A stretch of 64,000 nucleotides of DNA. Source: Methyloceanibacter stevinii (GTDB lineage Bacteria; Pseudomonadota; Alphaproteobacteria; Rhizobiales; Methyloligellaceae). The notes below the pieces were generated by a model. It was given only the letters and a program-made list of their open reading frames with translations, was not told the DNA's origin and did no database searches. Positions 52,073-61,316 of this stretch are shown piece after piece. A program made the position numbers and the translations under genes. The stretch is taken from contig NZ_LPWE01000011.1 of assembly GCF_001723355.1 (NCBI RefSeq), forward strand, positions 508,968-572,967, given 5' to 3'. Numbering within the stretch: the stretch's first letter is position 1; the number at the start of each line of letters is the position of its first letter.

Positions 52073-52118
52073 AGAGGGCGATCGCTTTCCCCTCCCAGCG
52101 ATCGCCCTCTTTCATTTT
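52073..52118 (+). terminator. Rho-independent terminator after the small-peptide gene
   Basis: Perfect 14-bp stem AGAGGGCGATCGCT / AGCGATCGCCCTCT with a 10-base loop, followed by TTCATTTTTC. It closes the peptide unit, so the flavoprotein gene at 52230 may need its own promoter or read-through. Confidence 0.92.
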
Positions 52119-52229
52119 TCCGCCCGCCCCACGGTGCGGCCGATCACACAGAATTCATTCAGAGTGTCAGGAACGCGGAATACTGATTGCTAAAATGAAG
52201 GCACCTCATTCTGGTAAGGAGCCTTCGCC

Positions 52230-52988
52230 ATGCCTCTCACCGCGCAACAAGAAGACCTCTGCTCTCAAAACACGACTGACTTCTCCGACCTCAAAGCCGT
52301 CACGGTCAATTGTTCGCTCAAACGAAATCCGGACGAGTCTCATACGCGCCTATTGCTCTCCGTGTCCGAAGAGATCATGCGGAAGAGCGGCGTAAGCGTC
52401 GAGAGCATCCATGCCCTGTCCCATCAGATTGCGCCCGGCGTCTATCCCGACATGACCGAGCACGGATGGGACCGCGACGACTGGCCCAAACTGTGGCCGT
52501 CAATCGAGGGGGCGGACACCCTTATTCTCGCGACGCCGATCTGGCTCGGTGAAGAAAGTTCCGTGTGCCGGATCCTGATCGAGCGGCTCTACGGCATGTC
52601 GGGCATGCTCAATGCCAAGGGGCAGAGCCTCTACTACGGCAAGGTCGGCGGCACGGTTGTCACCGGCAACGAGGATGGCGTGAAGCACTGCGCCATGACG
52701 ACGCTCTATGCCCTACAACACTCGGGCTACACCATTCCGCCCCAGGCCGATTGCGGCTGGATCGGCGAAGCCGGACCCGGGCCATCCTATGGGGACGAGC
52801 TCGCAGATGGGCCGGCGGGGTTCGACAACGATTTCACCCAGCGCAATACCACCATCATGACGTGGAACTTGATGCACCTGGCGCGCATCCTGAAGGACGC
52901 CGGGGGCTATCCTAATCACGGCAACGATCGCGTAGCTTGGAAAGCGGGCTGCCGCTTCGGTTACGAGAACCCCGACTACCGATCGTAA
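52230..52988 (+). CDS. NAD(P)H-dependent FMN-reductase/flavodoxin-like protein
   Basis: 252 residues. The flavodoxin fold is seen in LKAVTVNCSLKRNPDESHT (phosphate loop), DTLILATPIWLGEESSVCRILIERLYGMSG (flavin-binding strand-loop) and GGTVVTGNEDGVKHCAMTTLYALQHSGYTIPP. AAGGAG precedes the ATG. It should reduce quinones, flavins or nitro compounds with NAD(P)H. Downstream of a TetR regulator of the electrophile-sensing type, which suits a quinone- or azo-reductase role. Confidence 0.87.
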   Translation: MPLTAQQEDLCSQNTTDFSDLKAVTVNCSLKRNPDESHTRLLLSVSEEIMRKSGVSVESIHALSHQIAPGVYPDMTEHGWDRDDWPKLWPSIEGADTLILATPIWLGEESSVCRILIERLYGMSGMLNAKGQSLYYGKVGGTVVTGNEDGVKHCAMTTLYALQHSGYTIPPQADCGWIGEAGPGPSYGDELADGPAGFDNDFTQRNTTIMTWNLMHLARILKDAGGYPNHGNDRVAWKAGCRFGYENPDYRS

Positions 52989-53000
52989 CCGTGCGTGGGT

Positions 53001-55415
53001 CTAGTAGACCGAGTCGAAGAGATCGTAGTAGGACAGGTCGAGATAGCCCGCGTAGATGCCCCGGTGCTTCTCGTTCCAGTTCGTGAACCAGTCGTATGCC
53101 TCCCAGAATCGCGGGCTGTTGCGCAAGATTCCGTAGCGGTCGCGTAGGCGGTTCCAATCCCTCAAAGTCTTGACATCGCGCAAGCGGCGCAGGAAGTCGC
53201 CGGACTGGGCGAGATCCATTTCAAGGAAATAGTTGGGAAAGCCGCCCACGATGGTCGGGTAGATGCTCATCGTATAGAGGTGCGGCAGCTTCTCGCCGTT
53301 CTGGAACAAGATCGTGTCCTGGGTTTCGTAGACTCGATTGGCGATGAGCGAATAGACCCTCGCATGTCCTTGCGGATCGTTGAGCCGCAGGATGATCACG
53401 CTCGGAAGGAAGCGCGGGAACGTGTAGGCGCGCGTTTGCGTCAGGAGAGATGCGGCGGCAACCCACTCGTCATAGCTCGTGATCGGGTCGTCCAGGGAGA
53501 CCTTCGGCTTTACGTGTGGATTCAGGAGGTCCGGCGGACCGCTGACCGTCTTACCCATATGCTCCTGAATTTCGCCGACGAGGCTGACTATGGGATCGCG
53601 AGCGGATGTCTTGACTTGCGTCGGCTGCTCCTCGCCGGCGAACGGCTCAAGGGCGAGCGCCACTTGGCCGAGGCCTTGTGTCCACTCATCGCGGTACTTC
53701 TGGCGTTCCCCTTTCGGCAAGAGCAAAAGGAAGTTGTCCTCGAACTCCTGGCGCAGATAGTTGAAGAAGATGAGGGTCTCCAGCTTGGGAACGTCTCCCG
53801 ACCAATATTCGAAGTTGGCGACCGTGTCGTAGTAGATGCGTTCGAAGCCGCTGTAGTCCATAAGCCACAGCGTGCGCGGGATCCCGCCCTGCCGGCCCTT
53901 CATGACCGAGACGTTCGATTCGTGACGCAGGACGGTGAGCCAGGCGTTGTCGTTGGTCTTGTCGCCGTTCCAAATCGCGTCGATCGTGTATCCCTTGGGC
54001 CGAAGCCTCTTGAGCGCGGCCCCATAGGCTTGCTCATAAGCGTCGTTGCCAAAGAGAGACCGGTCCATGAAGGTTTCCCAGGTCTCAAGCCCAAGCTTCG
54101 GATCGCGTACGGATACATCGTATTTGGGATCGACGAAGAAGACCCAGAACTGGTCTTTCACGGCGTAGGTCGCGGTCTGGCCGAGGCAAACGGGGCCATA
54201 CGTGATCCCGGACACGATCAGCTCCGAGTTCTCCAGGAGAAAGCGATAGCGGGCTTCGACGGGGATCGCTTCGTAGACCTTGAAGGGATTGCCGAGATCC
54301 CAAGGCGCATCGTGCTTTCCGTCGAGGTGCACATGCTTGCCCCAGTCGTGCGCGAGGAACAGCTTCTGAAGGCGTTCGATATCCTCGTTGTTCAGCTTCC
54401 AGACGAAGTGGTTCTTCTGAACACGCGGGGTCGTGACTTTCTGCAGGCGATAATAGAAGCGATCGACCCCGGCATATTTGTAGGGGTTCGTGTAGGGGAA
54501 GGGCGTGTCGATGACGTCGACGCGCGCCGGCGGGTTCTGGCTCGCGTTCCCCGGCGCGGTCGTTGACCGAACAAGCCGGAAGTAGTCGCCTGGACTTTCG
54601 TCCAGGACGATCATCGACAGGTACAAGTGGTCGAATATGTAGCGGGAGACGAGCTGAGACCGTTTGTCGTCCGCATTGAAGAAATCCTCCCAAGCGCGGA
54701 CCGCTTTCGGGTCGGCGACCATATCCTCTTTGCGCTTCTCGGCATCCGTCGGGCCGGGCGCGTTCGCGGCGACCCAGTCCCGCAGTGTCTCAATGTCTTT
54801 GCCGGCAAGTGCCGTCAGTCCGAACGGCATACCGATCGCGGGGTTTGTCTCAATCTGCGCCGACAGGGCCTCCGGCGTCGCGGGGCATCGATGCTCATAG
54901 CGCTTGGCGTAGAGCGGCATAAGGGCCTTCCGGGAAAAGCCCGGCGTGTTGTGTTTGGCGCCCGCCTCGATCATCTGAGTCAGCATCGACCGGGACAGGT
55001 TCTCTTCGCGGGAGCCGCCCCGGGACAGCACGGGAAAAAAGCCGCGCTTGCGCCACTCCTCCGTGGTCTTAACCACGTCCATGCCGGTACGCGCATACGC
55101 GTTGAGATGGTTGGAATAGGGGTTCTTACCGAACCCCCCGCGCTCGAGTCCACGAAACGACGAGAGCTTCAGATTGCACGGGGAGCCGAGACAGCCGTGG
55201 CAGGCCACGCACCTCTTGTTGAAGAGGGGCTGGATGTCGTGGATGTAGCTTGGAACCTTGTCCTTCGTTTCGGCCGTGGCAGGCGCGGCTTCCTCCGCGG
55301 CACTCGCGGTCGCGAACAGCAGTGCCAGGCTTAAAGCCATCAAACGTCCTGCTTCGCGCACGGTGAGTCTCCCGCCCGATAGATTGCTCGATGAGATTCG
55401 CGCCGACCCCTTCAT
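53001..55415 (-). CDS. cti: Fatty acid cis/trans isomerase
   Basis: Periplasmic heme c enzyme that turns cis- to trans-unsaturated phospholipid acyl chains under solvent or heat stress. 804 residues, intact. Signal segment (LMALSLALLFATASAAEEA) then IQPLFNKRCVACHGCLGSPCNLKLSS with the CVACH heme site. Downstream blocks are typical of Cti (FDHLYLSMIVLDESPGDYFRLVRSTTAPG, DRFYYRLQKVTTPRVQKNHFVW, IIFFNYLRQEFEDNFL). ATG 55415 has GGAG upstream; GTG 55361 behind GGGAG would start directly at the signal and is an equal choice. Confidence 0.93.
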   Translation of the reverse strand: MKGSARISSSNLSGGRLTVREAGRLMALSLALLFATASAAEEAAPATAETKDKVPSYIHDIQPLFNKRCVACHGCLGSPCNLKLSSFRGLERGGFGKNPYSNHLNAYARTGMDVVKTTEEWRKRGFFPVLSRGGSREENLSRSMLTQMIEAGAKHNTPGFSRKALMPLYAKRYEHRCPATPEALSAQIETNPAIGMPFGLTALAGKDIETLRDWVAANAPGPTDAEKRKEDMVADPKAVRAWEDFFNADDKRSQLVSRYIFDHLYLSMIVLDESPGDYFRLVRSTTAPGNASQNPPARVDVIDTPFPYTNPYKYAGVDRFYYRLQKVTTPRVQKNHFVWKLNNEDIERLQKLFLAHDWGKHVHLDGKHDAPWDLGNPFKVYEAIPVEARYRFLLENSELIVSGITYGPVCLGQTATYAVKDQFWVFFVDPKYDVSVRDPKLGLETWETFMDRSLFGNDAYEQAYGAALKRLRPKGYTIDAIWNGDKTNDNAWLTVLRHESNVSVMKGRQGGIPRTLWLMDYSGFERIYYDTVANFEYWSGDVPKLETLIFFNYLRQEFEDNFLLLLPKGERQKYRDEWTQGLGQVALALEPFAGEEQPTQVKTSARDPIVSLVGEIQEHMGKTVSGPPDLLNPHVKPKVSLDDPITSYDEWVAAASLLTQTRAYTFPRFLPSVIILRLNDPQGHARVYSLIANRVYETQDTILFQNGEKLPHLYTMSIYPTIVGGFPNYFLEMDLAQSGDFLRRLRDVKTLRDWNRLRDRYGILRNSPRFWEAYDWFTNWNEKHRGIYAGYLDLSYYDLFDSVY

Positions 55416-55426
55416 GCTCGCTCCGT

Positions 55427-57271
55427 CTAGTGCGTTGCCCCTGCCTTGGTTGCGGTCTTCTTCGACGCCGCTTTATTTTCGGTATTGGTGCGCTGCTCGA
55501 CCGGCCTGCCGTTACGTCCGAGATTGCAGGCGCTGTTGACGAGTGCGAGATGCGAGAAGGCTTGAGGGAAGTTCCCGCATAGCCGTTTGGCGTCCGTGTC
55601 GTATTCCTCGCTCAAGAGCCCGAGATCGTTGGCTAGGCCGATGAGCCGCTCGAACAGCGCGATCGCGTCCTTCTCACGCCCCATCATCAGATAGGCGTCA
55701 ACGAGCCAGAAGCTGCAGGCGAGGAACATGCCTTCGCCGGGCGGGAGCCCGTCATTGGCTTTCGAGGTGTCGTAGCGCTGAACGAGGCCGTCCTTCATCA
55801 ACGTCTTCTCGATCTGCTCGACTGTTCCGACAATGCGCGGGTCTGTTGCCGGGAGGAACCCCATGGCGGGAATGAGCAGCAGGCTGGCATCGACTTCCGT
55901 GGAGCCATAGGAGCGCACGAAGCTGTTTAGGTCCGCGTTGTAGCCCTCTTCGCAAACCTGCTTGTGGATCGCCTCGCGAGTCTTGCGCCAGCGCTCGATG
56001 GGGCCTTCCAGCTTGAAGCGCTCGGCGCTGCGGATGGTGCGATCGAAGGCGACCCACGCCATGACTTTCGAATAGACGAATTGCTCGGGGCCGCTGCGGA
56101 CTTCCCAAATGCCCTCATCAGGTTTGTGCCAGACGTCCTCCACCTGTTCGATGATGGCAAGCTGGAGGTCCCAGCCCGACTGCAGGGGCGCCAGTCCGCC
56201 CTTGCGCGCCTGGTGCACGGCATCGAGCATTTCGCCGTACACGTCGAGTTGCACCTGATCGTGCGCGGCATTGCCGATCCGCACGGGCGTCGAATTCTCG
56301 TAGCCCTTGAGCCAAGGCAGCTCGACCTCGTACAGCCTCCGCTCGCCCGCGATTCCGTACATGATTTGCATCTGTTTCGGACTGCCCGCGACGGCGCGCA
56401 AAAGCCATTCGCGCCACGAGCGCGCCTCGTCGTAGTAGCCGGTGTTCATGAGGGCGAGCAGCGTCAGGGTCGCATCGCGAACCCAGCAGTAACGGTAGTC
56501 CCAATTGCGCGGGCCGCCGAAGTGCTCGGGCAGCGACGTGGTCGCCGCCGCCACGACGCCGCCGGTCGGCTCATAGGTCATTGCCTTCAGCGTGATGAGC
56601 GAGCGCTTGACGATGTCGGCGTAGGGGCCCTTCGTCGTGCACTTGGAGGTCCAATTTTTCCAAAACGCCTCCGTGCCATGGATCAAGGACTCGGCGTCGA
56701 ACTCCACCGGCTCGGGCGTCCAAGACTCCGTGTAGGTCAGGGCGAACGACTCCGTCTGGCCCTGCTTCACCTTGAACGTGCCTTTGGTCTTGAAGTTCTC
56801 GCCGCGCAGTTCGATGGACGACTGCAAGACGATCCGGCTTGGCCCCGCGATCATCCGCAAACGGCCGTCGGGCATCGTGGTGACCCAGGGCACGGACTCG
56901 CCATAGCCGAAACGCACGATGAGTTCGCTATCGAGTTCGATCGTGCCTTTCTCGCCGACCACAAGCCGGATGACGTTGGGGTGCTTCTCGCACGGATACA
57001 TGAAGTCGATGAGCGTCGCCGCGCCGGTCTTCGTCTCGAAGCGCGTCTCGAGAATCAGCGTGTCGGGACGGTAGCGGCGTGTGACCTTCGCATTCGGATC
57101 GGTTGCCGCGATTTGCCAGCGCCCGTTGTTCTCGTCGCCGAGCAGGCTCGCGAAGCAGGCTTCGGAATCGAAACGTGGTAGACACAGCCAGTCGATGGAC
57201 CCGTTCCGGCCGACGAGCGCGGCCGTCTCGCAATCCCCGATCAGGGCGTAGTCTTCGATGGGAAGAGCCAT
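55427..57271 (-). CDS. GH15 family trehalase/glucoamylase-like enzyme
   Basis: 614 residues, intact. The N-terminal IEDYALIGDCETAALVGRNGSIDWLCLPRFDSEACFASLLGD is the hallmark of bacterial GH15 trehalase-type proteins; the barrel has FGGPRNWDYRYCWVRDATLTLLALMNTGYYDEA (subsite residues) and GLLSEEYD (catalytic base). The tail is Lys/Ala-rich. No signal peptide, so it is cytoplasmic; trehalose is the best-known substrate of this branch. It ends 12 bp from the cti start and begins 13 bp after the SDR gene, all on the same strand. Confidence 0.92.
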   Translation of the reverse strand: MALPIEDYALIGDCETAALVGRNGSIDWLCLPRFDSEACFASLLGDENNGRWQIAATDPNAKVTRRYRPDTLILETRFETKTGAATLIDFMYPCEKHPNVIRLVVGEKGTIELDSELIVRFGYGESVPWVTTMPDGRLRMIAGPSRIVLQSSIELRGENFKTKGTFKVKQGQTESFALTYTESWTPEPVEFDAESLIHGTEAFWKNWTSKCTTKGPYADIVKRSLITLKAMTYEPTGGVVAAATTSLPEHFGGPRNWDYRYCWVRDATLTLLALMNTGYYDEARSWREWLLRAVAGSPKQMQIMYGIAGERRLYEVELPWLKGYENSTPVRIGNAAHDQVQLDVYGEMLDAVHQARKGGLAPLQSGWDLQLAIIEQVEDVWHKPDEGIWEVRSGPEQFVYSKVMAWVAFDRTIRSAERFKLEGPIERWRKTREAIHKQVCEEGYNADLNSFVRSYGSTEVDASLLLIPAMGFLPATDPRIVGTVEQIEKTLMKDGLVQRYDTSKANDGLPPGEGMFLACSFWLVDAYLMMGREKDAIALFERLIGLANDLGLLSEEYDTDAKRLCGNFPQAFSHLALVNSACNLGRNGRPVEQRTNTENKAASKKTATKAGATH

Positions 57272-57283
57272 GGCGGTGCGACT

Positions 57284-58051
57284 CTAAAGCCCGGGACTCG
57301 ACTGCATCAAGCCGCCATCCACGATCACCGAGGTGGCGGTCATATAGCTCGCGCCGTCGCCGGCCAGGAAGGAAACGACGGAGGCGATCTCCTCCGGCTT
57401 CGCCATGCGGCCGAGCGGGATCGCCGCGTCCAGCTTCTTGAGCTTCGCGGGATCGTCCATCGTGCTCGTGTTGATCGGGGTCTCGATTGCGCCGGGTCCG
57501 ACGCCGACGATCAGGATATCGTGCGGTGCGAGCTCGACGCCCGCGGTTCGTGTGAGCATCCGCATGCCGCCCTTGGAAAGGCAGTAGGCCGTATTTCCCG
57601 GCATCGGCCAGTCCTCATGGACCGAGGTGATGTTGATGATCCGTCCGCCGTTGCCCTGGCTGATCATCTGTTTGGCGGCGAGTTGCGTTGCGAAGAACGC
57701 ACTCTTGAGATTGATGTTCATGACGGCGTCGTATTGGTCTTCGGTGGTGTCCAATACCGACGTCCGGGTCTCGATGCCGGCGTTGTTCACGAAGATGTCG
57801 AGCTTGCCGAATTTGGCGACCGCGCCCCCGATCAATTTCTCCAAGTCGGGGACCTTGCTGACATCGGCGTCGATACCGATGCACCGGTCACCGAGCGCCG
57901 CGACCTTCTGTTCGAGCGCGTCCGTGGCTTCGGGGTGGGCGACGTAGTCGATCACGATGTTCACGCCATGCTTGGCGAGCTCGAGAACGATCGCCTTGCC
58001 GATGCCCGTATTTCCGCCAGTAACGATCGCGACCTTGTTCTTCAGGGGCAT
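57284..58051 (-). CDS. Short-chain dehydrogenase/reductase (glucose 1-dehydrogenase-like)
   Basis: 255 residues of the classical SDR family: cofactor loop TGGNTGIGKA (11-20), NNAG at about 90, catalytic Ser in INITSVHEDWP, YxxxK as Y-CLSK, and a C-terminal SYMTATSVIVDGGLM. The acidic/basic pattern after strand 2 (VIDYVAHPEATD) does not decide NAD versus NADP. GGAG nine bases upstream of the ATG. Same-strand neighbour of the GH15 gene and divergent from the GMC gene; both fit general sugar metabolism. Confidence 0.92.
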   Translation of the reverse strand: MPLKNKVAIVTGGNTGIGKAIVLELAKHGVNIVIDYVAHPEATDALEQKVAALGDRCIGIDADVSKVPDLEKLIGGAVAKFGKLDIFVNNAGIETRTSVLDTTEDQYDAVMNINLKSAFFATQLAAKQMISQGNGGRIINITSVHEDWPMPGNTAYCLSKGGMRMLTRTAGVELAPHDILIVGVGPGAIETPINTSTMDDPAKLKKLDAAIPLGRMAKPEEIASVVSFLAGDGASYMTATSVIVDGGLMQSSPGL

Positions 58052-58248
58052 TTACAGTCTCCAATTCAGGGAAGGTTTTTCACATTCCACTAACGCTGTA
58101 ACCGGAACGATATGAACGCGAGGTCAAATGGTCGGCATCCAAACTAGACATCGCGGATCGCATCGGCAACGGTGCTGGCGTGTAAAAACCTCGCGAATCA
58201 ACAAGTCCACCACCGGACTATCCGACTCACACGTTAAAGGAGTGCATC

Positions 58249-59673
58249 ATGTCCGCCCAATATGACGTGATCGTTGTGGGGAGTGGTGCCGGGGGAGCGA
58301 GCGTCGCCTACAAGCTCACGCTCGCGGGCAAGCGGGTGCTCCTGCTCGAAAAGGGGCCCTACCTTCCACGCAATTCCTCCACCCTGGACGTGCGCAGAGT
58401 CTTCATCGACGGCGTGTTCAAGAACCACGTGCCGTGGCTCGACAGCAAGGGGCGCGAATTCGTCCCTGGCGAGTTCTACAATGTGGGCGGCAAGACGAAA
58501 TGGTATGGCGCGGCTCTGTTTCGCTTTCGCCCCGTGGAGTTCGAGGCGGAGCCTGATTTCGACCTGCTCGGCTGGCCATTCGGCTACGAGGAGTTGGAAC
58601 CCTATTACGACGAAGCGACCGAGTTCCTGCGGATCACGACGTTCAAGAACGAGCCGCAGCTTCAAGCCCTGCTCGACAAGATCACGACGGCCGATCCTGG
58701 ATGGGAATTGCACCAGCTTCCGCTCGGTCTGTCTCACGACATCGTCAATCACCCGGAAGAAGAAAAACACTTCGACGGTTTCGCATCGCCTTCGGGATTG
58801 AAGTCGGATTCAGAACGCAACCTGATCGACCACATTCGCGACAAGCCGAACTTCAAACTGATCGCGGGTGATCCCGTATCGGCGCTCGTGTCCGCGCCGG
58901 GCGACTCCCGCAAGATCATCGGTGTTCAGTGTGCGGACGGGTCGACCTACGAGGCTAGCACGGTGGTGCTTGCGGCGGGTGCGATGAGTTCGCCACGGAT
59001 CCTCCAGGACCATTTGCATGCAAACGGCTTCTCGCTCGAGTGCGGCGATCTCGTCGGCGCGAATTTCAAGATGCACATCAACTCCGCGCTGCTCGGCTTT
59101 TCGCCGTTCGTGGATCACGACATGCTGCGCAAGACGGCCGTTCTCTACAACGACCGCTTTCCTCATTCTTCGATGCAGTGTCTCGGCTGGATCGATGCCG
59201 AGCTGCTCGCGGCCCAGGTTCCACCCGAGGTGCCGAGTTTCGTGGACAAGCTGCTCGGTAAGAGGGCGATCGGCTTCTGGGCCACAACCGAGGATTCGTC
59301 GAGCCCCGAGAACCGGATCATTTCGGGCGGTCCCGGCGGTCGGTCCATCATGGACTACAGCCTGGACCGCATCCCGCATTCCGTGAAAGAGCACCACGCG
59401 TTGGTCGATGCCTGGATCGAGCGGCTCCTGGCGGCTGGGCTCGTTGGCTTCAACAAGTATATGGGCATGGCCGGCACGGCCCACGCGTTGGGCAGCATGG
59501 TGACTGGCGACGACCCGGCGCGTTCGGTGGTCGATCCGCACGGCAAGGTGCACGGGATGGAGAATCTATATGTCGGCGATGGCAGCCCGCTGCCTCGCGC
59601 AAGCCGAGTGAACCCGTCTTTGACTATCTACGCGTGGGGTCTTCGCCTTGGGGCCCATCTGGCCGCGAAATAG
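58249..59673 (+). CDS. GMC-family FAD oxidoreductase
   Basis: 474 residues. N-terminal FAD Rossmann motif VVGSGAGGASVAYKLTLAGKRVLLLEKG (8-35), NVGGKTKWYG (GMC signature 1 region), a substrate domain, and a C-terminal VGDGSPLPRASRVNPSLTIYAWGLRLG that supplies the flavin-site His/Asn region, here with Asn in place of the usual His. It oxidises an alcohol or sugar; soluble, no signal seen. AAAGGAG precedes the ATG. Divergent from the SDR gene with about 200 bp between. Confidence 0.9.
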   Translation: MSAQYDVIVVGSGAGGASVAYKLTLAGKRVLLLEKGPYLPRNSSTLDVRRVFIDGVFKNHVPWLDSKGREFVPGEFYNVGGKTKWYGAALFRFRPVEFEAEPDFDLLGWPFGYEELEPYYDEATEFLRITTFKNEPQLQALLDKITTADPGWELHQLPLGLSHDIVNHPEEEKHFDGFASPSGLKSDSERNLIDHIRDKPNFKLIAGDPVSALVSAPGDSRKIIGVQCADGSTYEASTVVLAAGAMSSPRILQDHLHANGFSLECGDLVGANFKMHINSALLGFSPFVDHDMLRKTAVLYNDRFPHSSMQCLGWIDAELLAAQVPPEVPSFVDKLLGKRAIGFWATTEDSSSPENRIISGGPGGRSIMDYSLDRIPHSVKEHHALVDAWIERLLAAGLVGFNKYMGMAGTAHALGSMVTGDDPARSVVDPHGKVHGMENLYVGDGSPLPRASRVNPSLTIYAWGLRLGAHLAAK

Positions 59674-59805
59674 GCGCTGCGCGCAAATTGCTACTTCCAG
59701 CCGCAGGTCTCGTGACGCTAATTTCAGCCTCGACGGCTGATCGTGGGGGATGCTAAGGCACGGAACTACGATTGAGGGCTTTGAGTTGGGCTTGGGGGGA
59801 GGCCG

Positions 59806-60759
59806 ATGCAGGACGCAGGGGTGAACGAGCACGACGCGGAGCCGACGGAACCGAGCTGGTATTTGAGCCGGGACGGCCAGCAGCATGGACCGCTTTCGGA
59901 CCGTGAGTTGTCCTTGTTCGCCGAGGGCGGCAATTTTCAGCCCGGCGACCTTCTGTGGACGGCCGGTCTCGACGAATGGAAGCCTGCCGATGCGATCTTC
60001 GGGCTCGCCCCGACCGACGACGAGGCGCTGGTATCCGAGACCGCCGTCGAGGACACCGAGTTCCTCCCAGACGACGAAGACGATATCTCACCCAATTCCC
60101 TGCTTGCCTCCGAAGCGCCCCCGGCCGCCGATGCCGTGGCACCCGAGGCCGGGGCCACAGCCAGTGCGGCCGCGCGGCGCTATGACGGGTTCGACGACGA
60201 TTCCCTCTTTGACGATCCGCTCGACGATCATGTCGGAGAGCTCGCGAAGGCCCTGCGGGGAGAGGCCGAGGCTCCTAAACTGTCGTTTCAGGAGCAGCTC
60301 GTCGCCGACCTCAAGACCTTCGGCGGCTTCTGCGCCTATCTCTGGGCGGTGTTCGTTGTGCTGACGGTGCATGCTGTGGTCGGGAGCGCCGAATACGGTG
60401 TCGGGCTGAGCTTCTTCGTGCTCACCACCATCAACGCGTTCGTGCTGATGCGATTGATGCCGCTGGCGGAGCGCCACAGCTTTTTCCAGAACCTCGCGCA
60501 CAAGCCGCTGGTCTATTCGATCGCCTACAAAACGCTCATGTTCGTCACGGCCTTGGTCCTGGCCTATGCGGTGGAGATGGGGGTGCTGGGCTTTGCCGGC
60601 ATCGGGGAGGGCTTCCTGAGCCTCGGCGGCGGATTGGGCGGCATGCTCGCCTGGTGGCTTATTTTCACCGTGGCCCTGTTCCCGTATTTCGCCTTCCGCG
60701 AAGTCGAGGCCGCGGTCGGCGCGGACATGATGCGCAAGCTCCTGTTGGGGCGGATGTAG
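59806..60759 (+). CDS. GYF_2-domain membrane protein
   Basis: 317 residues. A GYF_2-type domain (about 15-65, WYLSRDGQQHGPLSDRELSLFAEGGNFQPGDLLWTAGLDEWKPA) is followed by a long acidic, low-complexity linker and about four membrane helices (FGGFCAYLWAVFVVLTVHAVV, LSFFVLTTINAFVLM, SIAYKTLMFVTALVLAYAVEM, GGMLAWWLIFTVALFPYFAF). GYF_2 domains bind proline-rich partners. Function unknown. GGGGGGAGGCCG lies directly before the ATG. Confidence 0.8.
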   Translation: MQDAGVNEHDAEPTEPSWYLSRDGQQHGPLSDRELSLFAEGGNFQPGDLLWTAGLDEWKPADAIFGLAPTDDEALVSETAVEDTEFLPDDEDDISPNSLLASEAPPAADAVAPEAGATASAAARRYDGFDDDSLFDDPLDDHVGELAKALRGEAEAPKLSFQEQLVADLKTFGGFCAYLWAVFVVLTVHAVVGSAEYGVGLSFFVLTTINAFVLMRLMPLAERHSFFQNLAHKPLVYSIAYKTLMFVTALVLAYAVEMGVLGFAGIGEGFLSLGGGLGGMLAWWLIFTVALFPYFAFREVEAAVGADMMRKLLLGRM

Positions 60760-60823
60760 GCCGGTGACCGTGTTGGCCTGTACAAGACTCTACGGGTGAT
60801 GGAACCCGGAAAAGGAACGACGC

Positions 60824-60985
60824 ATGCCGATAATTGTTCTGCTGCTGCTTGCGGCCATGGTGGCGACATTCGGGTTTTGGGGCACGCTCAAAGGCATTCT
60901 CGGCGCGATCGGGGTCGTCGTGCTGCTGGGCCTACTCGTTCTTCTCGCCGTGTCCTTTACCGCCGCGTGGATCATGCGGCGGTAG
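60824..60985 (+). CDS. 53-residue membrane protein
   Basis: ATG 60824 follows AAAAGGAA. The product is almost wholly hydrophobic: two helices (IIVLLLLAAMVATFGFWG and GAIGVVVLLGLLVLLAVSF) ending in TAAWIMRR. It lies 64 bp after the GYF gene and may be co-transcribed. No recognised family, but length, ribosome site and composition suit a real small membrane protein. Confidence 0.6.
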   Translation: MPIIVLLLLAAMVATFGFWGTLKGILGAIGVVVLLGLLVLLAVSFTAAWIMRR

Positions 60986-61023
60986 CGGTCCGCCCGCGTC
61001 GATCGGCGTGTCGATCGCCATGC

Positions 61024-61302
61024 CTAGTATTTGTACCGGCTTCCCGTGACGGCGAAGTAGGCCTCTTCGAATTGGTATTTCTGGAAGATGCTTGCCGTGG
61101 CGGTGATGGCGCGGCCGCAGGCGTGCCGCGCTTCCTCGATCTCCTCTGGAGACAGTGTCTGCCCGTCGTCGACCTTTTCGGCGGCGGCCAGGCAAAGTTC
61201 GCCATCGGCGGCGGATGCCAATGCCGGCCTAGGGTGGGCGGTACTTGCGCTTGCAAAAAGGACGATCGCGGCAAATGCCCGGGCGCGCATAGGTACCTTC
61301 AT
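61024..61302 (-). CDS. Small exported protein of unknown function
   Basis: 92 residues from ATG 61302. A signal peptide (MRARAFAAIVLFASASTAHPRPALAS) is followed by a mature part with two Cys (GELCLAAAEKVDDG, ARHACGRAI) that may form a disulfide, and a C-terminal FQKYQFEEAYFAVTGSRYKY. The frame is open further upstream into hemA, but Met 61302 or 61290 best suits the signal. It lies 14 bp after hemA and is probably in its transcript. Not recognised. Confidence 0.6.
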   Translation of the reverse strand: MKVPMRARAFAAIVLFASASTAHPRPALASAADGELCLAAAEKVDDGQTLSPEEIEEARHACGRAITATASIFQKYQFEEAYFAVTGSRYKY

Positions 61303-61316
61303 GGGCACCTTCGCGG

